Below, in pieces: positions 1-9,642 of a stretch of 64,000 bases of DNA. Below the pieces are notes generated by a model that was given only the letters and a program-made list of their open reading frames with translations, ran no database searches and was not told the origin of the DNA. The position numbers were made by a program, and so were the translations under genes. Numbering within the stretch: the first letter of the stretch is position 1; each line of letters starts with the position of its first letter. Source of the stretch: Poseidonocella pacifica (GTDB lineage Bacteria > Pseudomonadota > Alphaproteobacteria > Rhodobacterales > Rhodobacteraceae); NCBI RefSeq assembly GCF_900111875.1, contig NZ_FOJU01000001.1:372001-436000 (forward strand), written 5' to 3'.

Positions 1-384
1 GTCCGCGTCAGCCCCTTCATCGCTATGCTTATCGGCCTTGGAACCGCGATCTGGTTCTATCTGATCAACCCCGCGCTTCCGGCGCGGCTCGCGGAAAACC
101 AACGGCCCCTCTACCTGTTCCTGCTCAACAAGTGGTACTTTGACGAGATCTATGACTTTCTCTTCGTACAGCCCGCCAAATCCGTGGGGCGGATCTTCTG
201 GAAGCGCGGTGACAGGGACATCATCGACGGTTCGATCAATGGTATCGCCATGGGGATCATCCCATTCTTCACACGGCTCGCAGGGCGTGCGCAGTCCGGG
301 TATATTTTCACCTACGCATTCTGGATGGTGGTTGGCATCGCGGTGCTGATCACATGGATGAGCATCGTCGGAGGGGCGGAATAA
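1..384 (+). CDS. nuoL: NADH-quinone oxidoreductase subunit L, C-terminal part
   Basis: This is the 3' end of a gene entering from the left edge; only the last 127 codons are present and the reading frame is open from base 1. The fragment carries two hydrophobic segments separated by a polar stretch containing [10 protein letters not shown], which is typical of the NuoL C-terminus where the long lateral helix and last transmembrane helix lie. NuoL is one of the antiporter-like proton-pumping subunits of respiratory complex I in the inner membrane. Its stop codon overlaps the nuoM start by one base (TAATG), and nuoM and nuoN follow, which supports the call. Confidence 0.93.
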   Translation, partial: VRVSPFIAMLIGLGTAIWFYLINPALPARLAENQRPLYLFLLNKWYFDEIYDFLFVQPAKSVGRIFWKRGDRDIIDGSINGIAMGIIPFFTRLAGRAQSGYIFTYAFWMVVGIAVLITWMSIVGGAE

Positions 385-1925
385 TGGATAACCTGCTGTC
401 CATCACCACCTTTATTCCCGCCATGGCCGCCTTGATCCTCGCTATCTTTTTGCGTGGAGATGATGCGGCGGCGCAGAAGAATGCCAAGTGGCTTGCTCTT
501 ATCGCGACCTCGGCGACCTTTTTCGTCTCATTGTTCATCCTTGCGCAGTTTGATCCCCAGAATACGGGGTTCCAGATGGTCGAAGAGGGCGACTGGCTCA
601 TCGGGCTCAACTACAAGATGGGCGTCGACGGGATTTCGGTTCTTTTCGTCCTCCTGACGACCTTCATGATGCCGCTGACCATTGCGGCCAGCTGGAACGT
701 GTCGAGCCGGGTGAAGGAATACATGATTGCCTTCCTCGTGCTCGAAACGCTGATGCTTGGCGTGTTCATGGCGCTCGATCTGGTTCTGTTCTACCTCTTC
801 TTCGAGGCGGGTCTCATCCCGATGTTCCTGATCATCGGCATTTGGGGGGGCAAGGAACGGATCTATGCCTCCTTCAAATTTTTCCTCTACACCTTCCTCG
901 GCTCGGTACTCATGTTGCTGGCAATGGCGGGTATGTTCATTGATGCAGGCACAACCGACATTCCGACACTGATGCAGCATCAGTTCTCTTCGGGGGGCTT
1001 CGATGTACTGGGCATTCACGTCGTTGGCGGGGTTCAGACACTTATGTTCCTGGCCTTCTTCGCCAGCTTTGCGGTGAAGATGCCGATGTGGCCGGTGCAC
1101 ACCTGGTTGCCCGATGCCCACGTGCAGGCACCGACGGCCGGTTCGGTGGTGCTTGCCGCGATCTTGCTCAAGATGGGCGGTTACGGCTTCCTTCGGTTCA
1201 GTCTGCCGATGTTCCCGGTCGGGGCGGATCTTCTGGCACCGCTCGTGTTCTGGATGTCCGCGATCGCCATCGTCTACACCTCGCTTGTGGCGCTGGTACA
1301 GGAAGACATGAAGAAGCTGATCGCATACTCATCCGTGGCCCACATGGGATATGTCACGATGGGGATCTTCACCGTGAACCAGCAGGGGATCGACGGCGCC
1401 ATCTTCCAGATGTTGTCCCACGGGTTCATTTCCGGCGCGCTCTTCCTCTGTGTCGGGGTGATCTATGATCGGATGCACACACGTGAGATCGACGCCTATG
1501 GTGGCTTGGTGAACCGTATGCCGGCCTATGCCCTGATCTTCATGCTGTTCACCATGGCGAACGTCGGATTGCCGGGCACCTCTGGGTTCATCGGGGAATT
1601 CCTCGTTCTGATGGGAATATTCCAAGTCAACACTTGGGTTGCTCTCGTGGCGACCTCCGGCGTGATCTTCTCTGCCGCCTATGCGCTTTGGCTCTATCGC
1701 CGGGTGGTTATGGGGGATCTCATCAAGGAGAGCCTCAAGACGATCACGGACATGTCCGGCCGCGAACGAGCCATCTTTGCGCCGCTCGTCGTCATGACAA
1801 TCTTGCTTGGCGTCTATCCGAGCCTTGCCACCGATATCTTCAGCCCCTCAGTCGAGGCGCTCATCTCCAATTACCAGACCGCGCTCGGGGTGTCTTCGGA
1901 CGCGCCCATCGTCGCGGCGCATTGA
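384..1925 (+). CDS. nuoM: NADH-quinone oxidoreductase subunit M
   Basis: The 513-residue product is a polytopic membrane protein with about 14 hydrophobic segments and the signature [14 protein letters not shown] of the antiporter-like complex I subunits. The conserved charged residues of the family are visible in the membrane segments, for example the Glu in [14 protein letters not shown] and the Lys of LLKMGGYG. It forms part of the proton-pumping membrane arm of complex I. I chose the ATG at 384 because it is coupled to the nuoL stop and gives the usual MDNLLSI-like N-terminus and family length; an ATG 30 bases upstream lies inside nuoL. Confidence 0.97.
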   Translation: MDNLLSITTFIPAMAALILAIFLRGDDAAAQKNAKWLALIATSATFFVSLFILAQFDPQNTGFQMVEEGDWLIGLNYKMGVDGISVLFVLLTTFMMPLTIAASWNVSSRVKEYMIAFLVLETLMLGVFMALDLVLFYLFFEAGLIPMFLIIGIWGGKERIYASFKFFLYTFLGSVLMLLAMAGMFIDAGTTDIPTLMQHQFSSGGFDVLGIHVVGGVQTLMFLAFFASFAVKMPMWPVHTWLPDAHVQAPTAGSVVLAAILLKMGGYGFLRFSLPMFPVGADLLAPLVFWMSAIAIVYTSLVALVQEDMKKLIAYSSVAHMGYVTMGIFTVNQQGIDGAIFQMLSHGFISGALFLCVGVIYDRMHTREIDAYGGLVNRMPAYALIFMLFTMANVGLPGTSGFIGEFLVLMGIFQVNTWVALVATSGVIFSAAYALWLYRRVVMGDLIKESLKTITDMSGRERAIFAPLVVMTILLGVYPSLATDIFSPSVEALISNYQTALGVSSDAPIVAAH

Positions 1926-1936
1926 GGGACGGATCC

Positions 1937-3376
1937 ATGATCTCTGCCGATCTGAACATCATCGCCCCGGAAATCGTCTTGGCCGTCTTTGCCATGCTGG
2001 GCCTCGTCGCGGCGGTCTATTCGGGGAAGGACCGCGTCGCGGGTATTCTTCTTTGGGCCACGGTTGCGCTCTTCCTGGTCGTCGCCGCATGGATCGGGTT
2101 GAACGGACAGGGGACGAACCCGGCCTTTGGCGGCATGTTCATGGATGATGCCTTTTCCCGGTTTGCCAAGGTCATCATCCTGCTGTCCGCCGCGGCCATT
2201 TTGGCGATGAGCAAGGACTATATGGAGCGGCGCGATCTGCTGCGGTTCGAATACCCCGTTCTCGTCACGCTCGCCATTGTTGGCATGATGATGATGGTCA
2301 GCGCGGGGGATCTCATCGCGCTTTACATGGGGCTGGAGTTGCAATCGCTCGCCCTCTATGTCGTGGCATCCCTGCGGCGCGATAGCGTGAAATCGACCGA
2401 AGCGGGCCTGAAGTACTTCGTCCTTGGCGCACTCTCTTCCGGTCTCCTGCTTTATGGGGCGTCGCTTGCCTATGGATATGCTGGGACAACGCTGTTTTCC
2501 GGCATCGTTGTTGCGGCAAGCGATGGCCACCTGTCGCTCGGGCTTCTGATCGCGGTTGTCTTCATCATCGCGGGTCTTGGCTTCAAGGTATCCGCCGTTC
2601 CCTTCCATATGTGGACCCCGGATGTCTACGAAGGTTCGCCTACGCCGATCACCGCTTTCTTCGCGACCGCCCCCAAGGTCGCCGCGATGGCGCTGTTTGC
2701 GCGCATCTTGCATGACGCGTTCGGTCAGGCTCCGGGCGATTGGGGGCAGGTGATTGCGCTTATCGCGGTTCTGTCCATGTTCCTTGGGTCGATCGCTGCG
2801 ATTGGCCAGCGCAACATCAAGCGTCTGATGGCCTATTCCTCCATCGCGCACATGGGCTATGCCCTCATGGGGCTCGCGGCCGGGACCGAGTTCGGTGTGA
2901 CCGCGCTTCTCGTCTACATGGCGATCTACGTGACCATGAATGTCGGTACCTTTGCCTTCATTCTGACGATGGAGCGTGACGGCCAGCCGGTGACGGATAT
3001 CGACAGCCTCAACATGTACTCCAAAGCGCACCCCGGTCGTGCCTTCGCCATGTTGATCCTGCTGTTCAGTCTGGCGGGCGTTCCGCCCATGCTCGGCTTC
3101 TTCGGGAAATTCTACGTGCTTCGCGCGGCATATGAGGCGGGGTTTGTCTGGCTCGCGCTCGGCGGTGTCTTGGCGTCGGTGATCGGGGCCTATTACTATC
3201 TTCGGATCGTGTTCCTGATGTACTTCGGCAAGGAGCAGGAGGAGCTTGGCGTTGATCGGTCGCCTATCCTCTACGGATTGCTGATGACGAGTGCTGCGAT
3301 CATGCTGATCGGGATCGTGAACATGTTCGGGGTTGAAGGCGCTGCGGCGGCTGCGGCGGCAACACTTGTCAACTAG
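1937..3376 (+). CDS. nuoN: NADH-quinone oxidoreductase subunit N
   Basis: The 479-residue product is a third antiporter-like complex I membrane subunit. It contains the family motif [19 protein letters not shown] and the related [15 protein letters not shown] segment. It follows nuoM by 11 bases and is the last nuo gene of the operon, as is usual. The ATG at 1937 gives the normal N-terminus ([14 protein letters not shown]); longer upstream extensions in the same frame lie inside nuoM and were rejected. The C-terminus ends in an alanine-rich stretch. The proton-channel lysines and the glutamate in [14 protein letters not shown] are present, so it appears functional. Confidence 0.97.
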   Translation: MISADLNIIAPEIVLAVFAMLGLVAAVYSGKDRVAGILLWATVALFLVVAAWIGLNGQGTNPAFGGMFMDDAFSRFAKVIILLSAAAILAMSKDYMERRDLLRFEYPVLVTLAIVGMMMMVSAGDLIALYMGLELQSLALYVVASLRRDSVKSTEAGLKYFVLGALSSGLLLYGASLAYGYAGTTLFSGIVVAASDGHLSLGLLIAVVFIIAGLGFKVSAVPFHMWTPDVYEGSPTPITAFFATAPKVAAMALFARILHDAFGQAPGDWGQVIALIAVLSMFLGSIAAIGQRNIKRLMAYSSIAHMGYALMGLAAGTEFGVTALLVYMAIYVTMNVGTFAFILTMERDGQPVTDIDSLNMYSKAHPGRAFAMLILLFSLAGVPPMLGFFGKFYVLRAAYEAGFVWLALGGVLASVIGAYYYLRIVFLMYFGKEQEELGVDRSPILYGLLMTSAAIMLIGIVNMFGVEGAAAAAAATLVN

Positions 3377-3380
3377 GCCA

Positions 3381-4142
3381 TTGCCGCCACAGACGGGACA
3401 TTCACCAAGTGTCTGGCCTGACGGCTATGGTCGCCGGATACTCGACGAAGTCGACAGTACGAATGCCGAAGCGGCGCGAATCGCGCCAGACCTTTCCGGT
3501 CCCGAGTGGATCCTTGGCCTGAAACAAAATGCGGGGCGTGGCCGTCGGGGTCGCGCGTGGGTCATGCCAAGCGGCAACTTCGCCGCGACTTTGGTCCTGC
3601 AGCCACCCGGGCCACAAGCCACCTGGGCATTGCGCTCCTTCGTTGCCGCGCTGGCATTGCACGACGCACTTGTTGACGTCACCGGCGGGCCTGAGTGTTT
3701 TGCGCTGAAGTGGCCCAATGACGTGCTGTTGAACGGCGGAAAACTCGCTGGAATTCTTCTCGAAGGCCTCGGGGCGCGGCATCTCGCGATCGGGATCGGT
3801 GTGAACCTTGCGGATATTCCTGCCGGCGGGGAGCTTCCCGAAGGGGCGCTGGCACCTGTCAGTCTGCTGAGCGGAACTGGCGTGACCATCGCTCCCGAAA
3901 CCTTTCTGGAGTATCTCGCAGCATCCTACGCTGAGCGCGAACGTGAGCTGGTAACCTACGGTTTCGCGCCCATACGCGCGGCGTGGCTAGAGCGTGCGGC
4001 GCGTTTGGGACAGGAGATCGTGGCCCGAACGGCGACCTCGGAGACGAGGGGCCTGTTCGACACCATCGACGAAGAGGGATATCTCCTTCTGAAGACCGAC
4101 TCCGGACCGTGCCGCATCGCCGCGGCGGACATCTATTTCTAA
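3381..4142 (+). CDS. birA: Biotin--[acetyl-CoA-carboxylase] ligase
   Basis: The enzyme activates biotin with ATP and attaches it to the biotin carboxyl carrier protein. The sequence shows the biotinyl-AMP loop GRGRRGRAW, the DSTN segment near the N-terminus and KWPNDVLLNGGKLAGIL, the core of the BPL/LplA fold, followed by a short C-terminal domain. There is no N-terminal helix-turn-helix, so this is a monofunctional ligase and not a repressor. The start is uncertain: no good ATG exists; TTG at 3381 avoids overlap with nuoN, while ATG at 3333 or TTG at 3366 would overlap it. The gene is probably co-transcribed with nuoN and coaX. A biotin transporter gene, bioY, is present about 20 kb downstream. 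Confidence 0.9.
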   Translation: MPPQTGHSPSVWPDGYGRRILDEVDSTNAEAARIAPDLSGPEWILGLKQNAGRGRRGRAWVMPSGNFAATLVLQPPGPQATWALRSFVAALALHDALVDVTGGPECFALKWPNDVLLNGGKLAGILLEGLGARHLAIGIGVNLADIPAGGELPEGALAPVSLLSGTGVTIAPETFLEYLAASYAERERELVTYGFAPIRAAWLERAARLGQEIVARTATSETRGLFDTIDEEGYLLLKTDSGPCRIAAADIYF

Positions 4143-4152
4143 GGAACTGAGC

Positions 4153-4926
4153 ATGCTTCTCGCCATAGATGTGGGCAACACGAATACGGTTTTCTCTATC
4201 TGGGATGGCTCGCACTTTCTCGCGACGTGGCGGGCATCAACCGAGCATCAGCGTACCGCCGACCAATATTACGTCTGGCTTTCGACGCTCATGGAAATTC
4301 AAAAGATCGACGCGGATATCACCGAGGTGATCGTCTCGGCAACAGTGCCGCGTGTCGTGTTCAACCTGCGCGTCCTTGCCGACCGCTATTTCAACACCCG
4401 GCCGCTTGTGGTGGGAAAGCCAGATTGCGCGTTGCCGGTCGACGTCCGCGTCGATGCGGGCACGAATGTCGGGCCCGACCGACTCGTGAATACAGTGGCC
4501 GGCTATGACCGTCATGGCGGCGATCTCATCATCGTGGATTTCGGCACGGCGACGACCTTTGATGTCGTTGATGTGGACGGCGCCTATGTTGGCGGTGTGA
4601 TCGCACCGGGCGTCAATCTCAGTCTTCAAGCCCTCCACGAGGCCGCAGCGGCCCTGCCGCACGTCGACGTCACGATGCCCGCGACTGTTGTGGGGACCAA
4701 TACGGTCGCCTGCATGCAGTCCGGCGTCTTCTGGGGCTACGTGGGCCTTGTCCGCGAAATTTGCACACGAATAAGGGCTGAGCGCGACCGCCCTATGAAA
4801 ATCGTCGCGACCGGGGGACTTGCGCCGCTCTTTGAGCAGGGAGCCTCCCTTTTTGACGTCTATCAAGACGATCTGACAATGCACGGGCTGACCGTGATCA
4901 ATGCTTTTAACAGGGGGCGGAAATGA
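4153..4926 (+). CDS. coaX: Type III pantothenate kinase
   Basis: The 257-residue product phosphorylates pantothenate in the first committed step of CoA synthesis. It shows the type III signature DVGNTNT at residues 6-12, a central DFGTATTFD phosphate-binding motif, and ATGGLAPLF near the C-terminus of the acetate kinase/Hsp70-like fold. The ATG at 4153 has an AAGGAA ribosome binding site. Its stop overlaps the start of the RNase J gene (ATGA), so the two are probably translationally coupled. The birA-coaX-rnj order is a common alphaproteobacterial arrangement behind the nuo operon. Confidence 0.95.
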   Translation: MLLAIDVGNTNTVFSIWDGSHFLATWRASTEHQRTADQYYVWLSTLMEIQKIDADITEVIVSATVPRVVFNLRVLADRYFNTRPLVVGKPDCALPVDVRVDAGTNVGPDRLVNTVAGYDRHGGDLIIVDFGTATTFDVVDVDGAYVGGVIAPGVNLSLQALHEAAAALPHVDVTMPATVVGTNTVACMQSGVFWGYVGLVREICTRIRAERDRPMKIVATGGLAPLFEQGASLFDVYQDDLTMHGLTVINAFNRGRK

Positions 4927-6587
4927 CCGACCGTTTGATCTATCTACCGCTCGGCGGCGCCGGGGAAATTGGGATGAATGCCTATGTCTATGGCTATGGT
5001 GCCCCGGGCAAGGAACGGCTCATCCTCGTCGACCTGGGGGTTACGTTCCCCGATATGGACGGCACGCCCGGTGTGAATCTCATCTTCCCGGACATGACTT
5101 GGCTGAAGGAACGCAAGGATCGGCTGGAAGCCATCTTTGTCACCCACGCCCATGAGGACCACGTCGGCGCTGTGGCGCATTTCTGGGAGCAACTCGGTGC
5201 GCCGGTCTATGCCCGGGCCTTCACGGCGCATATCGCGCGCCTCAAGATGGAGGAAAAGGGGCTGCCTGACGGCACCGTTCGCACGGTAAGCGCATGGCCC
5301 GAACGTACCGAAGCGGGACCTTTCACGGTTGGGTTCGCGCCGATCTCTCACTCGATCCCCGAAAGCTCCGCGCTGGTGATCGATACGCCGGCGGGCCGGG
5401 TTCTGCATACCGGCGACTTCAAGGTCGATACCGCGCCGGTCGTGGGAGAGCCGTTCGATCATGCCATGTTCGAGGAGATTGCCGGAGAGGGGGTTCAGGC
5501 CCTTGTCTGCGATTCGACGAATGTCTTTTCGGAACATGCGGGCCGTTCTGAATCCACGGTTGGACCGGAGATCGAAAAACTTGTTGCTTCCTCGACCGGG
5601 ATGTTTGTCGCGACAACCTTTGCGTCGAACGTGGCGCGGGTCAGAACCCTTGCCGAGGCGGGCGAACGTGCTGGCCGATCCATCTGTCTCCTCGGCCGTG
5701 CGATGCGCAGGATGATCGAAGCTGCTGTGTCGACGGGCGTACTGTCGAGTTTTCCCAAGGTGATCAGCGCTGAGGAGGCGCTTGATATGCCCCGGGACAA
5801 TGTGATGCTTCTTGTCACTGGCAGCCAAGGCGAACGGCGCGCCGCATCCGCGCAACTTGCCCAAGGCAAGTACCGGGGGATCGAGCTTCGGGAAGGGGAT
5901 ACGTTTCTTTTCTCATCCAAGACCATCCCCGGAAACGAACGCGGCGTGATCCGGATCATGAACCAGTTCTCCGAAATCGGGGTTGATATCGTTGATGACG
6001 ACTCTGGGCGCTACCACGTCTCCGGCCATGCTAACCGGCCGGACCTGTTGGAAATGCACCGGCTGGTTTCGCCAAAGATAGTTGTACCCATGCATGGCGA
6101 ACATCGGCATCTGCGTGAACATGCCCGTTTGGCGAGCGAGAGTGGCAAGCGCGGGATCGTCGCGGTCAACGGGACCATGCTCGACATCGGGGGGGACGCT
6201 CCCTTGATCGTGGATCACATCGAGACGGGCCGCACCTACCTTGACGGGTCGGTCCAAGTGGGTGCTCTCGATGGGATCGTACGCGACAGGATCCGCATGG
6301 CGCTCAACGGGCAAGTCATCGTTACCGTCATCGTCGATGAGGACAATGAGCCGATCGGTGAGCCTTGGTGTGAATTGCGCGGTGTGCCTACGACCGGCCG
6401 TTCCAATGCTCCGCTCGTTGAGGTTCTGGAGGCAGATCTCAACCAGTTCCTCGCTCGTGCCGAAGCCAAGACCCTGTCCGATGATGACCGCATAGAGGAT
6501 TCCATGCGGCGTATCGTGCGGCAGACTTGCCTTGATGAAATCGGCAAGAAACCCGAGGTTGTGGTGGTGGTCAGCCGCCTCATCTGA
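4923..6587 (+). CDS. rnj: Ribonuclease J
   Basis: The 554-residue product is a metallo-beta-lactamase/beta-CASP ribonuclease with 5'-exonuclease and endonuclease activity in RNA processing. The zinc motif THAHEDH is at residues 74-80, further metal ligands follow in HTGDFK and the beta-CASP histidine motif lies in VPMHGEHRH, after which comes the C-terminal domain seen in RNase J. The length is normal for the family. The start overlaps the coaX stop by four bases. RNase J occurs in many alphaproteobacteria alongside RNase E. The N-terminal LPLGGAGEIGMN segment is characteristic and argues against a plain MBL hydrolase. Confidence 0.95.
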   Translation: MTDRLIYLPLGGAGEIGMNAYVYGYGAPGKERLILVDLGVTFPDMDGTPGVNLIFPDMTWLKERKDRLEAIFVTHAHEDHVGAVAHFWEQLGAPVYARAFTAHIARLKMEEKGLPDGTVRTVSAWPERTEAGPFTVGFAPISHSIPESSALVIDTPAGRVLHTGDFKVDTAPVVGEPFDHAMFEEIAGEGVQALVCDSTNVFSEHAGRSESTVGPEIEKLVASSTGMFVATTFASNVARVRTLAEAGERAGRSICLLGRAMRRMIEAAVSTGVLSSFPKVISAEEALDMPRDNVMLLVTGSQGERRAASAQLAQGKYRGIELREGDTFLFSSKTIPGNERGVIRIMNQFSEIGVDIVDDDSGRYHVSGHANRPDLLEMHRLVSPKIVVPMHGEHRHLREHARLASESGKRGIVAVNGTMLDIGGDAPLIVDHIETGRTYLDGSVQVGALDGIVRDRIRMALNGQVIVTVIVDEDNEPIGEPWCELRGVPTTGRSNAPLVEVLEADLNQFLARAEAKTLSDDDRIEDSMRRIVRQTCLDEIGKKPEVVVVVSRLI

Positions 6588-6629
6588 GTTAGGTACAGCG
6601 GTAATGAAAACTAACGAAGGGAGATCGAC

Positions 6630-7055
6630 ATGATCAAGAAATCAGGTTCTGCAAAATGGTCCGGCGGCCTTAAGGACGGCACAGGTACCATCTCGACGGA
6701 GTCGGGTGTGCTCGATGGCGTTCAATACGGCTTCAACAAGCGGTTCGAGGGAGAGCCCGGCTCAAATCCTGAAGAGCTGATCGGCGCGGCTCATGCGAGC
6801 TGTTTTTCCATGGCTCTCTCGATGATCCTTGGCGAGAGCGACCTTGTCGCCGATGAGATCGCGACGACCGCGACGGTCTCGCTTGAGCAAAAGGACGGTG
6901 GCTTTGCCGTGACGAAGGTGCATCTCGATGTCACCGCGCGCATTCCGAATGCGGATGAGGAGGCATTCAAAAAGGCGACCGAAGCTGCCAAGGCGAATTG
7001 CCCGATTTCAAAGCTGCTGACAGCCGAAATCACCATGGATGCCAAGCTGGCTTGA
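6630..7055 (+). CDS. OsmC family peroxiredoxin
   Basis: The 141-residue product belongs to the OsmC/Ohr family of thiol peroxidases, which reduce organic hydroperoxides in the cytoplasm. The two conserved active-site cysteines are C58 in HASCFSMAL and C124 in ANCPISKLL, and the length is normal. The features point to the OsmC rather than the Ohr subgroup, because the N-terminus has the SAKWSGGLKDGTG form. The ATG at 6630 follows a GAAGGGAG ribosome binding site. The gene stands alone between RNase J and a strong bidirectional terminator. Confidence 0.9.
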   Translation: MIKKSGSAKWSGGLKDGTGTISTESGVLDGVQYGFNKRFEGEPGSNPEELIGAAHASCFSMALSMILGESDLVADEIATTATVSLEQKDGGFAVTKVHLDVTARIPNADEEAFKKATEAAKANCPISKLLTAEITMDAKLA

Positions 7056-7075
7056 GCCGAGTTTCCATATGACAA

Positions 7076-7103
7076 AAAAACGGGGGCGAATGCCCCCGTT
7101 TTT
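7076..7103. terminator. Bidirectional intrinsic terminator
   Basis: A perfect 12-bp inverted repeat (AAAAACGGGGGC, loop GAAT, GCCCCCGTTTTT) has T-runs on both strands. It lies between the convergent OsmC and DEAD-box helicase genes and should end both transcripts. Confidence 0.92.
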
Positions 7104-7126
7104 CGTTTTAGCGAAGAGTTTTAGAA

Positions 7127-8572
7127 TCAAGATGCGCGGCGTTCGTCAAAGCTCAGCGCGATGAAGCTGGGCAGGTGATCCCCCATTCCCACAACGCGGT
7201 TGTCGTCCGAGCGACGTGATCCACCGCGGTTCGAGCGTGCCTCTTTCGGGGCTGCTTCGGCCTTGGGAGCGGGAGCTTTGGGGGCAGGGGCTGCCTCCGT
7301 CGTCACCGGTGGGGTGGTCGTCGCTTCCTCAGTCTTGGCAGGGCTGCGACGGCGGCTTCTCTTGCGCGGTGCTTCTTCGACTGTATCGGTGGGTGCAGCT
7401 TCCGGAGCAGGGGCAGAGGCCGGCTTGAGCGGATTTTCCAACCGGGGGATTTCCCTTTGCATCAAACGCTCTACCGCGTCAAAATTCTTTTCGTCCCGCG
7501 GCGTACAGATCATGATTGCCCGTCCATCGCGCCCGGCGCGGCCCGTACGGCCAATCCGGTGCACATAGTCTTCGGCGTGGCTTGGCACATCGAAATTGAA
7601 CACATGGCTCACGGCGGGAACATCGAGACCGCGCGCGGCGACATCCGAAGCGACGAGGAACCGCAAGGTTCCTTCTCTGAAGCCATCCAGTGTGCGGGTC
7701 CGCTGACTCTGATCCAGATCGCCGTGGATCGGGGCCGCGTCGTAACCATATTTCTTGAGCGATTTTGCGACGATATCTACATCCGTCTTGCGGTTGCAGA
7801 AGATGATGGCGTTGGTGCAGCGGTCCCCTTCGGCGTCGATCAACGCCCGCAAAACAGAACGCTTTTCCGATCCCTCGCGATCCTTCCGGCTCGCTTTGAA
7901 CATCACGACGCCTTGCTCGATCGTCTCGGAGGCAGTTGCTTGCCGCGCAACTTCGATCCGTTCGGGGGACGACAGGAAAGTGTTGGTGATGCGCTCGATC
8001 TCCGGGGCCATGGTGGCCGAGAAGAAGAGAGTTTGGCGCGTAAATGGCGTCAGGGAGAAGATGCGTTCGATATCAGGGATGAATCCCATGTCGAGCATCC
8101 TGTCGGCTTCGTCGACGACCATAATTTGTACGCCCGTAAGAAGCAGTTTGCCCCGCTCGAAATGATCAAGCAGGCGGCCCGGTGTAGCAATGAGCACATC
8201 TACGCCGCGGTCAATCAGCTGCTCTTGTTCCTTGAAGGAGACACCGCCGATCAAAAGAGCCTTCGTCAGCTTCAGGTGTTTGGTGTAGGTGTCGAAGTTT
8301 TCGGCTACCTGCGCTGCCAACTCCCGCGTGGGGCAAAGCACGAGGCTCCGCGGCATCCGCGCGCGCGCCCGACCATTCGCCAAAAGCGAAATCATCGGCA
8401 GCGTGAAGCTGGCCGTCTTGCCCGTGCCGGTCTGGGCAATACCAAGAACATCGCGCCCTTGAAGCGCATGTGGGATGGCACCGGCCTGAATTGGCGTTGG
8501 CGTTTCATAGCCTGCGTCGACGACGGCTTGCAGAACTTTTGGGTTGAGATTCAGATCAGAAAATTTTGTCAT
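7127..8572 (-). CDS. DEAD-box ATP-dependent RNA helicase, RhlE-like
   Basis: The 481-residue product unwinds RNA duplexes, probably in RNA decay or ribosome assembly. All core motifs are present: the Q motif (YETPTPIQ), motif I AQTGTGKT at residues 46-53, DEAD in VVDEADRML, SAT in FFSATM, and HRIGRTGRAGRDG. Residues from about 385 onward form an Ala/Pro/Arg/Lys-rich low-complexity tail ending in a more ordered GMGDHLPSF segment, likely an RNA-binding extension. The start at 8572 gives the normal MTKFSDLNL N-terminus; the frame is open a further 42 bases upstream. RhlE-like is a motif-based guess at subfamily. Confidence 0.93.
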   Translation of the reverse strand: MTKFSDLNLNPKVLQAVVDAGYETPTPIQAGAIPHALQGRDVLGIAQTGTGKTASFTLPMISLLANGRARARMPRSLVLCPTRELAAQVAENFDTYTKHLKLTKALLIGGVSFKEQEQLIDRGVDVLIATPGRLLDHFERGKLLLTGVQIMVVDEADRMLDMGFIPDIERIFSLTPFTRQTLFFSATMAPEIERITNTFLSSPERIEVARQATASETIEQGVVMFKASRKDREGSEKRSVLRALIDAEGDRCTNAIIFCNRKTDVDIVAKSLKKYGYDAAPIHGDLDQSQRTRTLDGFREGTLRFLVASDVAARGLDVPAVSHVFNFDVPSHAEDYVHRIGRTGRAGRDGRAIMICTPRDEKNFDAVERLMQREIPRLENPLKPASAPAPEAAPTDTVEEAPRKRSRRRSPAKTEEATTTPPVTTEAAPAPKAPAPKAEAAPKEARSNRGGSRRSDDNRVVGMGDHLPSFIALSFDERRAS

Positions 8573-8671
8573 GTGTGTCCGGATTTTACGGACACATCCT
8601 GGCCCGTACGTCACGTGGTGCGGCCCGCGTGGCCACGACCTGAGGCCGTTTAGCCCAAAGGGGCGTCCGGG

Positions 8672-9640
8672 TCAATGATCAGGGAGCTTTCCGAACAACT
8701 TACGGCGCGCGTCGGCAGGTTTGATATCGTACCGTCGCAAATGCCCGAAGCTTTCGAGCCGTGACAGAAGCGCGGGAGTGGCCGTTGAGACTTCACGATA
8801 GAAGTGTTCAAGCCCACCGGGCTGCGTGCTCAGATCAGTGAATAGCGAGTGCAAATTCAGCGCACCGGGCACCGAAACGGGCGCGCCCGCGGGTTGAACC
8901 GGCGGGGCAAGCGTTGCCCGATAGCTTCCTTTCGCTAGGCGGTAGTTCAGGTGCCTTGACCAATGCCGGAAAGATCGCGCGTGGAAATGCAACAGGGCAG
9001 CGTCCACTAGGACGCGCTCTCCCGGGTTGGTGAGGCCGTTCTCAGTGACGTTGTGGATCTGGATTTTCATGTCGGGCAGACCGCAGCGCACGAAAAGCTT
9101 GCCCGCGACATGTGAGAGAAAACCGCCGTTCAGATGCTGACCGTAAGTGGGGTAAATCTCGCGAGTTTCCTGCAGTCGCTGCATCCATGCGGTCGCACAA
9201 GACTTGAACGAAGCGGGCCCGGATGAGAGGGGCGTGAGGTATTCAAGCGGGTGGATACGGGCGCAGTGACACTCCACCGGCAAAACCGCGAGTTCGGCCC
9301 CAAGGTCTGTGTCGGACCAAAGGAATTCATCAACGTCGATATGCGCGATCCAATCCAGATCGGTATGCATATAGGCCCATTTTGCATTGGCAAATTGTCG
9401 ACTTTGATGGTCCGGCGGTCGTCTGTGGGTCTCGCGCGGGCGGCGCATCCTCCAATAGGCGGCATCTGTCCGGATTACCGTGATGTCGGGATGAGCGGCC
9501 AGGGCTGGCTCAGCGGCATTGTCCGCATCAAGAAAGAGGTGAAGCCGAGCGGCCCCCATCTCTAGGTGGTGAGCTGCAAACTCAAGGGTGCGCAGGGGAC
9601 TCGCCTTGATTGTGGCGACGATGCCCCACCGCGCCCCCAT
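8672..9640 (-). CDS. Family 2 glycosyltransferase (Glyco_tranf_2_4-like)
   Basis: The product, about 322 residues, has the N-terminal pattern of a GT-A fold (VATIKASP followed by HLFLDADN) and a metal-binding HIDVDEFLW, as in the PF13704-type glycosyltransferases common in Rhodobacterales. A late HxH-containing segment (LLHFHARSF) is also typical. The acceptor and donor cannot be deduced. The ATG at 9640 is two bases after the prfC stop, so the two are probably co-transcribed, although no functional link is apparent. A longer frame upstream lies inside prfC and was rejected. Confidence 0.8.
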   Translation of the reverse strand: MGARWGIVATIKASPLRTLEFAAHHLEMGAARLHLFLDADNAAEPALAAHPDITVIRTDAAYWRMRRPRETHRRPPDHQSRQFANAKWAYMHTDLDWIAHIDVDEFLWSDTDLGAELAVLPVECHCARIHPLEYLTPLSSGPASFKSCATAWMQRLQETREIYPTYGQHLNGGFLSHVAGKLFVRCGLPDMKIQIHNVTENGLTNPGERVLVDAALLHFHARSFRHWSRHLNYRLAKGSYRATLAPPVQPAGAPVSVPGALNLHSLFTDLSTQPGGLEHFYREVSTATPALLSRLESFGHLRRYDIKPADARRKLFGKLPDH

Positions 9641-9642
9641 GA

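Noticed and set aside
1871-3031. Long minus-strand reading frame (386 codons) opposite nuoN
   Set aside because: It is antisense to a clear nuoN gene and shows Arg/His/Asp/Gln-rich composition typical of a shadow frame in high-GC DNA, with no domain.
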